Of a stretch of 34,302 bases of DNA, positions 1 to 6,505 are shown piece by piece (within the stretch, counting starts at the first letter, position 1; every line of letters begins with the position of its first letter). The position numbers and the translations under genes were made by a program. Source of the stretch: a virus. The stretch lies in IMG/VR virus record IMGVR_UViG_3300025674_000177, positions 1 through 34,302 of that record; one strand, 5' to 3'. The notes below the pieces were generated by a model. That model saw only the letters and a program-made list of their open reading frames with translations. It made no database searches and was not told the origin of the DNA.

Positions 1-2
1 CA

Positions 3-28
3 GGAGGAGGAAAACTAAAACCTCCTCC
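3..28. other. GC-rich hairpin in the junction region
   Basis: GGAGGAGG (3-10) and CCTCCTCC (21-28) form a perfect 8-base stem around an A-rich 10-base loop. It lies upstream of the rightward promoter, so it is not an obvious terminator for either divergent unit. The copy at 34067-34093 has a broken stem. Confidence 0.5.
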
Positions 29-50
29 CTTCAATCATGCAACTTAATTT

Positions 51-95
51 TGAGGGTGCTGTAATTAACTTAAATCAGAGATGAGTACACCCTCA
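51..95. other. Inverted repeat in the junction region
   Basis: TGAGGGTG (51-58) is complementary to CACCCTCA (88-95). The right-end copy keeps both arms although bases between them differ. A competing smaller pairing is ATGAG (81-85) with CTCAT (92-96). Position between the divergent promoters suggests a regulatory or replication site, which is inference. Confidence 0.45.
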
Positions 96-157
96 TAGGG
101 AAATGAAAACCCCCAAAAAATATTTTAATATAATAAAAATTAATTTGCAAATAATAC

Positions 158-185
158 TTGACTTTAACATTTTACATTGTAAACT
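158..185 (+). promoter_or_regulatory. Rightward early promoter
   Basis: TTGACT at 158-163, 16-base spacer, TAAACT at 180-185, giving the recurring cassette TTGACTTTAACATTTTACAT followed by TGTAAACTTA. The same cassette occurs on the opposite strand at the other side of the junction and before several other genes. It would drive the gene at 217 and the rightward unit. Resembles sigma70 spacing; the TAAACT box is a weak -10. Confidence 0.7.
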
Positions 186-216
186 TAGTTAAGTAATCAA
201 CTTAAATATCTTAAAT

Positions 217-378
217 ATGTTAAACAAACTAACAAAAAAAATCTTATTAAAAGAGCATAAATTCGATATGTTCTATATATATAAAACAGATTTTCATAAT
301 GAATTTTATTTAACTAAATTATCTAATCTAAATTTATTAAAATCTTTTTTGGTAAAATTATTAATTAAATTTGTGTAA
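217..378 (+). CDS. Small basic protein of unknown function, first gene of rightward unit
   Basis: A 53-residue ORF beginning MLNKLTKKILLKEHKF, rich in Lys, Leu and Phe. It starts 31 bases after the rightward early promoter and is followed by TAATTATG, so it is closely coupled to the next gene. The start lies inside the terminal repeat and is present again at 34277. No family is recognised. First-expressed small phage proteins often act on host functions, but that is only context. The AT-rich composition makes a chance ORF possible, though the tight spacing argues for a gene. Confidence 0.55.
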   Translation: MLNKLTKKILLKEHKFDMFYIYKTDFHNEFYLTKLSNLNLLKSFLVKLLIKFV

Positions 379-380
379 TT

Positions 381-527
381 ATGATAAATTTAAAAGACAC
401 AGCAATAGCAACTATACTTGTTTTGATCTTTGTTTTCTGTAGTGGATCAGCTTTTTTATATGGGGTAAATCATTGTAAATCTCTTTATAATAACAATGAT
501 GAAATTAGACAATGCTTAAATATTTAA
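381..527 (+). CDS. Small single-pass membrane protein
   Basis: A 48-residue ORF (MINLKDTAIATILVLIFVF...) with one hydrophobic segment at about residues 7-28, followed by a short polar tail with two cysteines. It begins 2 bases after the previous stop and ends 3 bases before the next start, the dense packing typical of this unit. Unknown function; an early membrane protein could affect superinfection or host envelope, but nothing in the sequence says which. Confidence 0.6.
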   Translation: MINLKDTAIATILVLIFVFCSGSAFLYGVNHCKSLYNNNDEIRQCLNI

Positions 528-530
528 ATT

Positions 531-797
531 ATGATTTATACAATAGAAACGAACAAAGGAGGATTTGAAGGCGAATCAATAGAGGAAATTATCGCAGTTA
601 TAGTGTATGATTGCATTTCCAAAGATTGGATACCTGATATTAAAGATATTTTTTGCAATGGCGAAGAAACAGATTATAATATTTCTCAAATTCAAAAACA
701 AATTGATGATGAGATAGATTATACTAATAAATATGAGGGCAGAATTGATCATGAAGGAAAAGATACAAATTATTTTGAAAAAAGACTTGACCTTTAA
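531..797 (+). CDS. Small acidic protein of unknown function
   Basis: 88 residues, acidic, no recognised domain. It starts MIYTIETNKGGFEGESIEEI and has an Ile/Asp-rich middle. The ATG follows the preceding stop by 3 bases. Its last codons overlap the -35 box of the second early-type promoter (787-815), so a downstream unit can be transcribed independently. Confidence 0.7.
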   Translation: MIYTIETNKGGFEGESIEEIIAVIVYDCISKDWIPDIKDIFCNGEETDYNISQIQKQIDDEIDYTNKYEGRIDHEGKDTNYFEKRLDL

Positions 798-815
798 CAT
801 TTTAGGTTGTAAACT
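787..815 (+). promoter_or_regulatory. Second copy of early-type promoter cassette
   Basis: TTGACC (787-792), 17-base spacer beginning TTTAACATTTTA, TAAACT (810-815). Nearly the same sequence as the junction promoter. It is followed by an AACTTAATCAAAAAATC leader directly before the ATG at 846. Confidence 0.65.
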
Positions 816-845
816 TAAATATATAATTAACTTAATCAAAAAATC

Positions 846-1292
846 ATGAAATATAAATTAACAAATAAAAAAATTGTTGGAAATATTGCCTTTTACCAAA
901 TCGAAGCTTTAAAAGACTTCTTAAATGTAAAAAAAGGAGATTCTGGAGGATGGATAGAGAAGGAGAGTAATTTAAGCCATCACGGCAACTGTTGGGTTTC
1001 TGGTGATGCTAGAGTTTCTGGTGATGCTGAGGTTTTTGGTGATGCTAGAGTTTCTGGTAATGCTTGGGTTTCTGGTAATGCTTGGGTTTTTGATGATGCT
1101 AGGGTTACTGGTTATGCTAGGGTTACTGGTGATGCTCAGGTTTTTGGTGATGCTGAGGTTTTTGGTGATGCTAGAGTTTCTGGTTATGCTAGGGTTACTG
1201 GTAATGCTTGGGTTTCTGGTGATGCTAGAGTTTCTGGTAATGCTTGGGTTTTTGGTAATGCTAGAGTTTCTGGTAATGCTATAATTAATTAA
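846..1292 (+). CDS. Hexapeptide-repeat (left-handed beta-helix) protein
   Basis: 148 residues. Residues 1-50 form a non-repeated head containing YQIEALKDF and KKGDSGGWIEKESNLS, seen in many bacterial and phage proteins that continue into V-x-G-[ND]-A-x repeats. Residues 51-146 are 16 uninterrupted six-residue units such as VSGDAR, VFGDAE and VSGNAW. Hexapeptide repeats of this type fold as a left-handed parallel beta-helix, about three units per turn, so five turns here; the resemblance is to the YdcK group rather than to an acyltransferase with visible active-site histidine. Role in the phage is unknown; it could be a scaffold or binding protein. It follows its own early-type promoter. Confidence 0.8.
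   Translation: MKYKLTNKKIVGNIAFYQIEALKDFLNVKKGDSGGWIEKESNLSHHGNCWVSGDARVSGDAEVFGDARVSGNAWVSGNAWVFDDARVTGYARVTGDAQVFGDAEVFGDARVSGYARVTGNAWVSGDARVSGNAWVFGNARVSGNAIIN
996..1283 (+). repeat. Tandem array of sixteen 18-base units within the beta-helix gene
   Basis: Each unit encodes one V-x-G-x-A-x hexapeptide and reads like GTTTCTGGTGATGCTAGA with few changes. Identity is high at DNA level as well as protein level, so copy number can change by slippage or recombination in multiples of 18 bases without breaking the frame. Confidence 0.9.
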
Positions 1293-1313
1293 CTTAAATT
1301 AAAAACAAAAATC

Positions 1314-1502
1314 ATGGCACTTAATACATATACAGAAAATGAAAAAAAGACTATTGATTCTATAAATACACAAATAGATTCAATAAATAATGCTATTGCT
1401 AAAAAAACTATCACTCCTGGCGATGGCGAAGAAATTATTGATAAGCTATATAGCAAAATATCAGTAATTATGGGACAATCAGTTAACAGAACAAATTATT
1501 AA
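1314..1502 (+). CDS. Small helical protein of unknown function
   Basis: 62 residues, mostly polar and predicted helical: MALNTYTENEKKTIDSINTQ and a second Ile/Asn-rich stretch. It is preceded by the AATTAACTTAAATTAAAAAC type of leader and is 3 bases from the next gene, suggesting co-translation with it. No family recognised. Confidence 0.65.
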   Translation: MALNTYTENEKKTIDSINTQIDSINNAIAKKTITPGDGEEIIDKLYSKISVIMGQSVNRTNY

Positions 1503-1505
1503 ATT

Positions 1506-2243
1506 ATGACAGAAGAAAAAAAATATAACTTTGGAGAAAAAACAAAAGAATTTGTTGAGGGGGTTGAATTACCAGTATGGCAAAGCCCTAAATATATCCA
1601 ATCAAAGCGAAAAGCAATAGAACTTATTGAAAAAGGAGATTATGGATTAAGTGAGGGAGATTTTTGGATATTAAAGAATAAAATCAAAAAAACTACAATG
1701 ATGTATAGTGGTTTAATTATAAGCCATAATGGTTGCTTAAAAATAAATGATAAACTTGATGATAAATTAAAATTTAAACCAGACTCAGTCAGTTTTCTTA
1801 AAGATGAAAATCAAGAAAAAGTAATGCAATATATTAGTATAAGTCAAGGCATATATGAGTTTGGAGAGTTATCCTCTTTTAATTGTAAAAATCAATACCC
1901 TTACGCGATGGTATTAAAACGTTTAATGGATAGGGTTATCCTTAAAAATAGCAAAGTTGGATTTTTCGGTATTTATTCGGAAGCTGAGAGTGATGAGTTT
2001 AAGAAAGAACCAGATTTGAAAAAAGACGATATTTTAGAAGAGGAAAGACAATCTTTATATGATGAGTGCAAAGACTTAAGAGATAGTATTATAGGCGAGT
2101 TAGAGATGGCTATTAGTTTAGATAATTTAAGAGCAATTTGGGAAGAGAATGAAAAAGACATAAAAACTTTAAAAAGCAGAATGCCTAAAATGCATGAAAC
2201 TGTGGAAAAAAGGAAAGAAGAATTAAAAACTAAATTACAATAA
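1506..2243 (+). CDS. Candidate single-strand annealing (recombination) protein
   Basis: 245 residues. The central part (about residues 55-160) has MMYSGLIISHNGCLKIND, then QGIYEFGELSSFNCKNQYPY, then AMVLKRLMDRVILKNSKVGF and YSEAESDEF. The order beta-rich strand region, then an Ala/Lys/Arg helix with KRLxDRV, recalls phage proteins found at the position of Erf/Rad52/RecT annealases and I have a memory of similar conserved phage proteins. The C-terminal 70 residues are a highly charged coiled coil. Location in a unit with RusA-like and Ref-like proteins supports recombination. No diagnostic motif proves it; it may be another conserved phage family. Confidence 0.4.
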   Translation: MTEEKKYNFGEKTKEFVEGVELPVWQSPKYIQSKRKAIELIEKGDYGLSEGDFWILKNKIKKTTMMYSGLIISHNGCLKINDKLDDKLKFKPDSVSFLKDENQEKVMQYISISQGIYEFGELSSFNCKNQYPYAMVLKRLMDRVILKNSKVGFFGIYSEAESDEFKKEPDLKKDDILEEERQSLYDECKDLRDSIIGELEMAISLDNLRAIWEENEKDIKTLKSRMPKMHETVEKRKEELKTKLQ

Positions 2244-2245
2244 AA

Positions 2246-2398
2246 ATGACTATAAAAGAATTAGAAAATAAAATAATTTCTATTAGTAATTTGGTGGATA
2301 GGTTTGATGATCTTTTTAAAGATAAACAGACTATCCCTACAAAGCATGCTAAAAGATTTTTAAATAACCTAAAATTACAATTAAATGAAATCAAATAA
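2246..2398 (+). CDS. Small protein of unknown function
   Basis: 50-residue ORF starting MTIKELENKIISISNLVDRF and ending in NLKLQLNEIK, likely a helical pair. It begins 2 bases after the previous stop (TAAAAATG) and its 3' end overlaps the start of the Xre-type regulator gene by 14 bases in another frame. Spacing favours a real gene; no family recognised. Confidence 0.55.
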   Translation: MTIKELENKIISISNLVDRFDDLFKDKQTIPTKHAKRFLNNLKLQLNEIK

Positions 2399-2669
2399 AT
2401 TAACAAATCAAGCAATTAATAATATAATTGGTAGGCATGTGAAGAATGTTAGATTATCACATAAGAAAAGTCGCAATCAAATAGGAAAAGCTATTAATAT
2501 TAATCCTCGAACTTTAGAGGAAAACGAAAAAGGAAAATATAAATTCACTCTTGAGCGATTATTTTTTATAGCAGATAGTCTTGGTATATGTGTTACTGAA
2601 TTAATTCCTGCCAAATTAAAGGGAAGAATTAACAAGAACAATAAGACTAATTCCGATAAGAATATATGA
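2385..2669 (+). CDS. Xre/Cro-type helix-turn-helix regulator
   Basis: 94 residues. Residues about 13-72 match a Cro/C1-type HTH: IIGRHVKNVRLSHKKSRNQI, then GKAININPRTLEENEKGKYK, then LERLFFIADSLGICVTELIP, including the conserved pattern L..iA..lg......l. The rest is a Lys/Asn-rich tail. It probably binds operators in the phage genome to time expression of early or late genes. The target is unknown; the repeated promoter cassettes at the junction are plausible. There is no integrase, so a lysogeny repressor role is not supported. Confidence 0.8.
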   Translation: MKSNKLTNQAINNIIGRHVKNVRLSHKKSRNQIGKAININPRTLEENEKGKYKFTLERLFFIADSLGICVTELIPAKLKGRINKNNKTNSDKNI

Positions 2670-2728
2670 AGCTATCATAATTAATAGTTTAGTTAATATG
2701 GCGGTTATAATAATTAAAATTTTTTAAT
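2670..2728 (+). other. Short non-coding gap before the gene at 2729
   Basis: 59 bases, very AT-rich, between the Xre-type regulator and the next gene. One of the few real gaps in the rightward unit. No clear -35/-10 pair and no stable hairpin are seen. Confidence 0.4.
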
Positions 2729-3262
2729 ATGCAAGAATTAAAACAAATACAGGAAGAAAATAGAAAAGCTGTAATCATGGCTTGTAATCCAGAAGCAAAG
2801 ACTTATGAGGAGGCTTTGGAGATGGAGTTGGGATTTGGTTGCGAGTTGAGTGTTAATGATAATATTTTGTGTTATATCAACGAGGATCCAGTTTATAATG
2901 ATGAGAAACCAATTTTTAATAAATACACTCTCGAAGAAGTAAGAGAAATTTCAACAAATAGGTTTACAAAAATAGATAAATTTAAATTAATTGGCTGTAA
3001 TGATTTAAGGGATTTTAAAGATGTTAAAATTATAGGCAAACCCCTAACCCTAAACAGAGTTTTGGTTGCTTTGTCTGATAAACTATATCAAATGGACATT
3101 TGGCAGGAGGTTTATATTACAAATTTAAAGTTTTTGACAATGTCAGCTTTTGGAGGTGTTAGGCTTGAAGAAACTGTAATATTTGAGTGGAATTTAACAA
3201 AAGAGACTCTTGAAGAACAGAGTGAGGAAACTCAAAGAAAAATAAATAAATTATTAATATGA
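2729..3262 (+). CDS. Conserved phage protein of unknown function
   Basis: 177 residues, mixed alpha/beta. Segments include NRKAVIMACNPEAKTYEEAL, then IIGKPLTLNRVLVAL and a C-terminal IFEWNLTKETLEEQSEETQR. The pattern IGKPLTLNRVL and the W-[ND]-L-x-K-x-LEEQS-x-ET ending recalls hypothetical phage proteins found beside recombination genes; the function is not known to me. The stop overlaps the next start by 4 bases (ATGA). Confidence 0.7.
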   Translation: MQELKQIQEENRKAVIMACNPEAKTYEEALEMELGFGCELSVNDNILCYINEDPVYNDEKPIFNKYTLEEVREISTNRFTKIDKFKLIGCNDLRDFKDVKIIGKPLTLNRVLVALSDKLYQMDIWQEVYITNLKFLTMSAFGGVRLEETVIFEWNLTKETLEEQSEETQRKINKLLI

Positions 3263-3705
3263 AAGAAAAAGATTTAAAAATTCACATAGAAAAGTCTTTT
3301 AGATTTTGTAAGTCAGAAAATGTAGAAAAGGAATTTACCCAGTTAAAAACTTACATTCAGCTTTTAAATAAAAAAAAGGAGGAATTTATATTAAAAGTAA
3401 TTACTGGGAAAAAGACTCATCCACAATTAAAAGCTTTTTATAGTGCTAGAGATCAATTATTACCGCAATATAACAAAAGAGAAGAAGAAAGAGGTGAGGA
3501 AACTTTTTGCAAAGAGCAGTTTAAATATGCTTTGAAAATTGTAGGTAAATGGCATATAGAAAAGAATAATCAATTTATTCCTAAATCTTTTGATGATATA
3601 AGTAAAGATGATATGATGATGGTGTTAGATAATATTAATAAATGGGCGATGATAAGTGGCTTTTCGTTGTGTATTGATAAGCAATTAATGGATTTAATAA
3701 AATAA
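3259..3705 (+). CDS. Unknown protein, possibly NinB-like
   Basis: 148 residues, Lys-rich and helical. The second half has HPQLKAFYSARDQLLPQYNK, then FCKEQFKYALKIVG, a PKSFDDISKDDMMMVLDNIN helix and KWAMISGFSL. The arrangement of a short replicase-like or NinB-like domain (ORF-family recombination mediator) fits both the length and the location beside recombination genes, but no invariant motif is visible and the call is tentative. Starts by ATGA overlap with the preceding gene. Confidence 0.35.
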   Translation: MKEKDLKIHIEKSFRFCKSENVEKEFTQLKTYIQLLNKKKEEFILKVITGKKTHPQLKAFYSARDQLLPQYNKREEERGEETFCKEQFKYALKIVGKWHIEKNNQFIPKSFDDISKDDMMMVLDNINKWAMISGFSLCIDKQLMDLIK

Positions 3706-3707
3706 TT

Positions 3708-3962
3708 ATGAGTAATAAAAATATAATAGAGGGTCTTAAAATATTAAATAGTTATTGTGAGGATGGTTGTGATAGTATATACTTAACTCATGATACTGTG
3801 TGGTTTACGAGTGTTGGAGATATGAAGGATGAAGATATAGAAAAATTAATAGACTTAGAATGGTTTCAAGAGGGTACTATTGACGAATATCAGTTAGACG
3901 GAGGAAGTGATTTTAAATTAAAACATTTTAATCCTGATGAAGATTGGACTTATTATGTATAA
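3708..3962 (+). CDS. Small acidic protein of unknown function
   Basis: 84 residues, strongly acidic (many Asp and Glu), starting MSNKNIIEGLKILNSYCEDG and ending HFNPDEDWTYYV. Starts 2 bases after the previous stop in the TAATTATG arrangement. A net-negative small protein encoded with DNA-modification genes could be a DNA mimic, but this is speculation from charge alone. Confidence 0.65.
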   Translation: MSNKNIIEGLKILNSYCEDGCDSIYLTHDTVWFTSVGDMKDEDIEKLIDLEWFQEGTIDEYQLDGGSDFKLKHFNPDEDWTYYV

Positions 3963-3968
3963 ATAATT

Positions 3969-4268
3969 ATGACAGAATTAACGACTAAACTTCTCAAGGA
4001 AGCCATGGATAGATTATATAAAGAGGTCACCGATCATAATTCGCAAGGAAAAGCTAAATGGAAAAAAACTAAAGAAGGATATAAATATTCTAGGAAGCAC
4101 TTGGTTTTTATTAAAAATGGTAGTACCTTTTCAGAGTTGAAATTTACGATTAAAGTAATGAGTAATTTTTGCGAGATTTTTGGCTTTAAAAACTTTTGGC
4201 AATTAAAACATTATAACCCTAAATTAGCTGTTGCGGCTCTTAAAATTATTGAAGATTATGATAATTGA
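3969..4268 (+). CDS. Small basic protein of unknown function
   Basis: 99 residues, Lys-rich. MTELTTKLLKEAMDRLYKEV is an N-terminal helix; the middle KKTKEGYKYSRKHLVFIKNG looks strand-forming. It overlaps the start of the RusA-like gene by 11 bases. No domain recognised. Confidence 0.65.
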   Translation: MTELTTKLLKEAMDRLYKEVTDHNSQGKAKWKKTKEGYKYSRKHLVFIKNGSTFSELKFTIKVMSNFCEIFGFKNFWQLKHYNPKLAVAALKIIEDYDN

Positions 4269-4596
4269 ATTATTTGATCTTCCAAAAATATCTACAAATA
4301 AGATTTATGCAGGAGTGCATTGGAGACAAAGAAAACAACAGAAAGATCAATTTTTATTATTGACAAATTCGTTTAAAAAATTGGAGAAGGTAGAAAGAAA
4401 AGTTGATTTAGAATTTACTTTCTATTTTAAAAAGAAACCTCTTGACAGTTCTAATTGCTCATATCTTGGAAAATTATTAGAAGATTGTCTTGTTGCTCAT
4501 GGAGTATTGCAAGATGATACGATTAAATTTGTTGATAAGGTTAGTTATCAAAGCTTGAAAGGAGATCAAAATAAAACTATAATTAAAATTAAATAA
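4258..4596 (+). CDS. RusA-like Holliday junction resolvase
   Basis: 112 residues from the internal ATG at 4258, chosen because the longer reading from 4231 only adds LLKLLKI from within the previous gene. Begins MIIELFDLPKISTNKIYAG, like RusA family members (short strand, then N-K-x-Y). The acidic residues sit in KPLDSSNCSYLGKLLEDCLV (D63, E75, D76) and GVLQDDTIKFV (D86, D87); RusA normally has D-x-D-N-x-x-K. The family resolves Holliday junctions and branched DNA before packaging. The LDSSN form is partly degenerate, so activity is not certain. Confidence 0.7.
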   Translation: MIIELFDLPKISTNKIYAGVHWRQRKQQKDQFLLLTNSFKKLEKVERKVDLEFTFYFKKKPLDSSNCSYLGKLLEDCLVAHGVLQDDTIKFVDKVSYQSLKGDQNKTIIKIK

Positions 4597-4600
4597 TAAA

Positions 4601-5206
4601 ATGAAAGTATTAGTAGCTTGTGAAGAATCTCAAAGGGTAACAATAGAATTTAGAAAGTTAGGAATAGAAGCTTATTCTTGTGATGTACTGGATTGTAGCG
4701 GTGGCTATCCCGAGTGGCATATAAAAGGTGACGCTATAAAAGAAGCTTATAGTGGTAAATACGATATGATGATTGCCCACCCTCCTTGTACTTATTTAAG
4801 CAATGCGGGGGCTAGGTTCTTATATCCGAAAGGAATTTTAAACCAAGAAAGATATAAAAAAGGATTGGAAGCAAAAGATTTTTTTATGAAATTATTAAAT
4901 GCTCCTATTGGCAAAATTTGTGTTGAAAATCCTGTTCAGAGTAAAATTTTTAATATTCCGAAATATAGTCAAATAGTTCAGCCTTATTATTTCGGTGATC
5001 CTTTTAAAAAAAAGACATGTTTGTGGTTAAAGAATTTACCTTTATTGAGGCATACACATGTTGTAAACGCTCCTGAAAGTACCAAAATAGCTGGTAATTG
5101 GTTTAATAAGGGTGGTAAAGATAGGCAAAAAAATAGATCAAAAACATTTGAAGGAATAGCAAAAGCAATTGCTAACCAATGGGGAAATGAAAAAATAAAA
5201 CTATAA
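4601..5206 (+). CDS. Cytosine-C5 methyltransferase-like protein (short form)
   Basis: 201 residues. MKVLVACEESQRVTIEFRKL matches the SAM-binding start of the group, DVLDCSGG follows at about 28-35, AHPPCTYLSNAG (59-70) carries the PPC motif with the likely catalytic Cys63, and VENP (108-111) matches the ENP motif. Full C5 methyltransferases are over 300 residues and have a target-recognition domain; this short phage form lacks most of it. It may methylate phage DNA against host restriction, or act in hypermodification. Neighbouring methylase-like and nuclease genes support a DNA-modification module. Confidence 0.75.
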   Translation: MKVLVACEESQRVTIEFRKLGIEAYSCDVLDCSGGYPEWHIKGDAIKEAYSGKYDMMIAHPPCTYLSNAGARFLYPKGILNQERYKKGLEAKDFFMKLLNAPIGKICVENPVQSKIFNIPKYSQIVQPYYFGDPFKKKTCLWLKNLPLLRHTHVVNAPESTKIAGNWFNKGGKDRQKNRSKTFEGIAKAIANQWGNEKIKL

Positions 5207-5216
5207 TTAAAATAAA

Positions 5217-5576
5217 ATGAAAGCAACTAAACAAGAAAGGGCTTATATGGGTCGTGTTGCCGAATTAGGCTGTGTAATCTGTGGAGGAATACCAGAAATA
5301 CATCATAACACGAAAAATAGAGGCTATGGAACTAAGTCAAGCAATTATGATATAATGCCACTATGCCCTCACCACCATCGAGGAGAAGAGGGTATTCATC
5401 ACATAGGGGTAAAAACATGGGAAGATAAATATGGTGATCAAGATGATCTAGTGAAGCAAGTTAAATTAAGAGTATATGCTGATATATTACAAAATGATTA
5501 TCCAGAATATGAAGCGGAAAGAATTGGGAAGAGTGTGAGGGAGTTAGAAAGTTTTATTTTAAATAATGAGATATGA
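5217..5576 (+). CDS. Ref-type HNH nuclease
   Basis: 119 residues. LGCVICGGIPEIHH gives C19-x2-C22 and H29/H30; MPLCPHHHRGEEGIHH gives C50, H52-H54 and H61/H62. This zinc-and-HNH layout followed by WEDKYGDQDDLVKQV matches the phage P1 Ref family, RecA-dependent DNA nucleases, and related short phage HNH proteins. Probable DNA endonuclease in recombination or host DNA degradation. The stop overlaps the next start by 4 bases. Confidence 0.75.
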   Translation: MKATKQERAYMGRVAELGCVICGGIPEIHHNTKNRGYGTKSSNYDIMPLCPHHHRGEEGIHHIGVKTWEDKYGDQDDLVKQVKLRVYADILQNDYPEYEAERIGKSVRELESFILNNEI

Positions 5577-6058
5577 CTAAAGTAAAAGATATAACATTTC
5601 ACTATACTAAAGATGAAATGGTAAAAGAATTAATACCCATAATACCTATGGGTATTGAAGACTCTATATTAGATGCGGGGAGTGGTCTAAATAAAATTTG
5701 GTTTAATAATTTTTATCAGAAAAATAAGTTTGAATGTGAATTAGAAGATGGGTGTGATTTTTTAGTTGATTGGGTACAGAAAGTTGATTGGGTAGTTGGA
5801 AATCCCCCATACCATCTAAGTTGGAAATTTACAGAAAAAGCAACGCAGATAGCTAGTAAAGGTATTGCTTGGTTAATAAATAATCAAGCTTTAAATTCCC
5901 ATTGCACTCCAAAGAGGGTGATGCTTATGAGACTACGAGGTTTTTACCTTAGTAAAATACATGTAGTTTCTGATAAACGCTGGTTCGGTAGATATTATTT
6001 TGTAATATACACTAGGAAACCAAATGATTTTTTAACATCAACAATGAAAAGTTTTTAA
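5573..6058 (+). CDS. DNA N6-adenine methyltransferase-like protein (short)
   Basis: 161 residues. LDAGSG (33-38) fits the SAM-binding loop and VVGNPPYHLSW contains the NPPY catalytic motif (77-80) of amino-methyltransferases. It then has a strand-rich half with RGFYLSKIHVVSDKRWFGRY. No target-recognition domain is visible and it is shorter than most Dam or type I/II methylases. Likely modifies phage DNA, either broadly or with a partner. Last gene of the rightward unit; 29 bases separate it from the converging leftward unit. Confidence 0.75.
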   Translation: MTKVKDITFHYTKDEMVKELIPIIPMGIEDSILDAGSGLNKIWFNNFYQKNKFECELEDGCDFLVDWVQKVDWVVGNPPYHLSWKFTEKATQIASKGIAWLINNQALNSHCTPKRVMLMRLRGFYLSKIHVVSDKRWFGRYYFVIYTRKPNDFLTSTMKSF

Positions 6059-6087
6059 ATGAGATATGATTTATTCTGGAATAATAA

Positions 6088-6504
6088 CTAAAATATAATT
6101 TTGGAATTTTGCTCTTCGATATTTAGAGTAAAATTATTAGGTAATATCTTTTTTAGATATCTTAATGTGTATAAAGAATTTTTTATATATAATGCGTTAT
6201 TATGTTCTGATATAGTATTACCGACTAAAACGCATCCTTCAGTATGACTTATATCATTTCCTTCATGAATTTCAATTAAGCCTCTACCAGGAACATCGTA
6301 AATCCTCCACCATTTAAATCTTCCAGTATTATCATTTTTAACTTTGTATTTTCCTGTTGGGATGCAGGATATTATGCGTTGGTTATCTATCCAGGGATTT
6401 TCTAATGTGTGGGCTATTCTTTTATTTTGATAATACATAACTCCTCGAACTCCATATTTACTTAATAAAGTTCTTTGTAAAGTTACTTCTTTTGATGAAA
6501 ACAT
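6088..6504 (-). CDS. DUF5675-family protein, candidate lysis enzyme
   Basis: 138 residues. Motifs of DUF5675 are clear: TLENPW (33-38), SCIPTGKYKV (46-55), IEIHEGNDISHTEGCVLVG (77-95). His80 and Cys91 stand where an L,D-transpeptidase-like active site would have them. Family members are common in phages and prophages near lysis genes and have been suggested to act on peptidoglycan; the reaction is not established to my knowledge. It is the last gene of the late unit, next to exported proteins and the spanin pair, and there is no classic lysozyme or amidase in this genome. No signal peptide. Confidence 0.8.
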   Translation of the reverse strand: MFSSKEVTLQRTLLSKYGVRGVMYYQNKRIAHTLENPWIDNQRIISCIPTGKYKVKNDNTGRFKWWRIYDVPGRGLIEIHEGNDISHTEGCVLVGNTISEHNNALYIKNSLYTLRYLKKILPNNFTLNIEEQNSKIIF

Positions 6505-6505
6505 A

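Larger units (their letters stand above)
1..242. repeat. Left copy of terminal direct repeat
   Basis: This block recurs at 34065-34302. By hand alignment the copies differ by a 4-base indel near base 46, two single-base indels (near 86 and in the A run near 115-120) and three substitutions. The simplest reading is the overlap of a circular or terminally redundant phage genome. The imperfect match means read error, population variation or true divergence. It contains the + strand early promoter, and the first gene of the rightward unit starts inside it. Confidence 0.9.

Noticed and set aside
996-1283. Possible CRISPR-like array
   Set aside because: The units are contiguous 18-mers without spacers and are translated as hexapeptides.
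1003-1284. ORF in the second frame over the tandem repeat (repeating MLEFLV pattern)
   Set aside because: It is only the frame-shifted reading of the 18-base units; the in-frame beta-helix protein explains the repeat and has the recognised N-terminal head.
2385-2669. Lysogeny repressor
   Set aside because: The Xre-type fold is clear, but no integrase, excisionase, attachment site or partition gene is visible, so lysogeny is not supported.
4231-4257. Upstream ATG of the RusA-like gene
   Set aside because: It adds nine residues inside the preceding gene that do not fit the family N-terminus; the ATG at 4258 gives the expected start.
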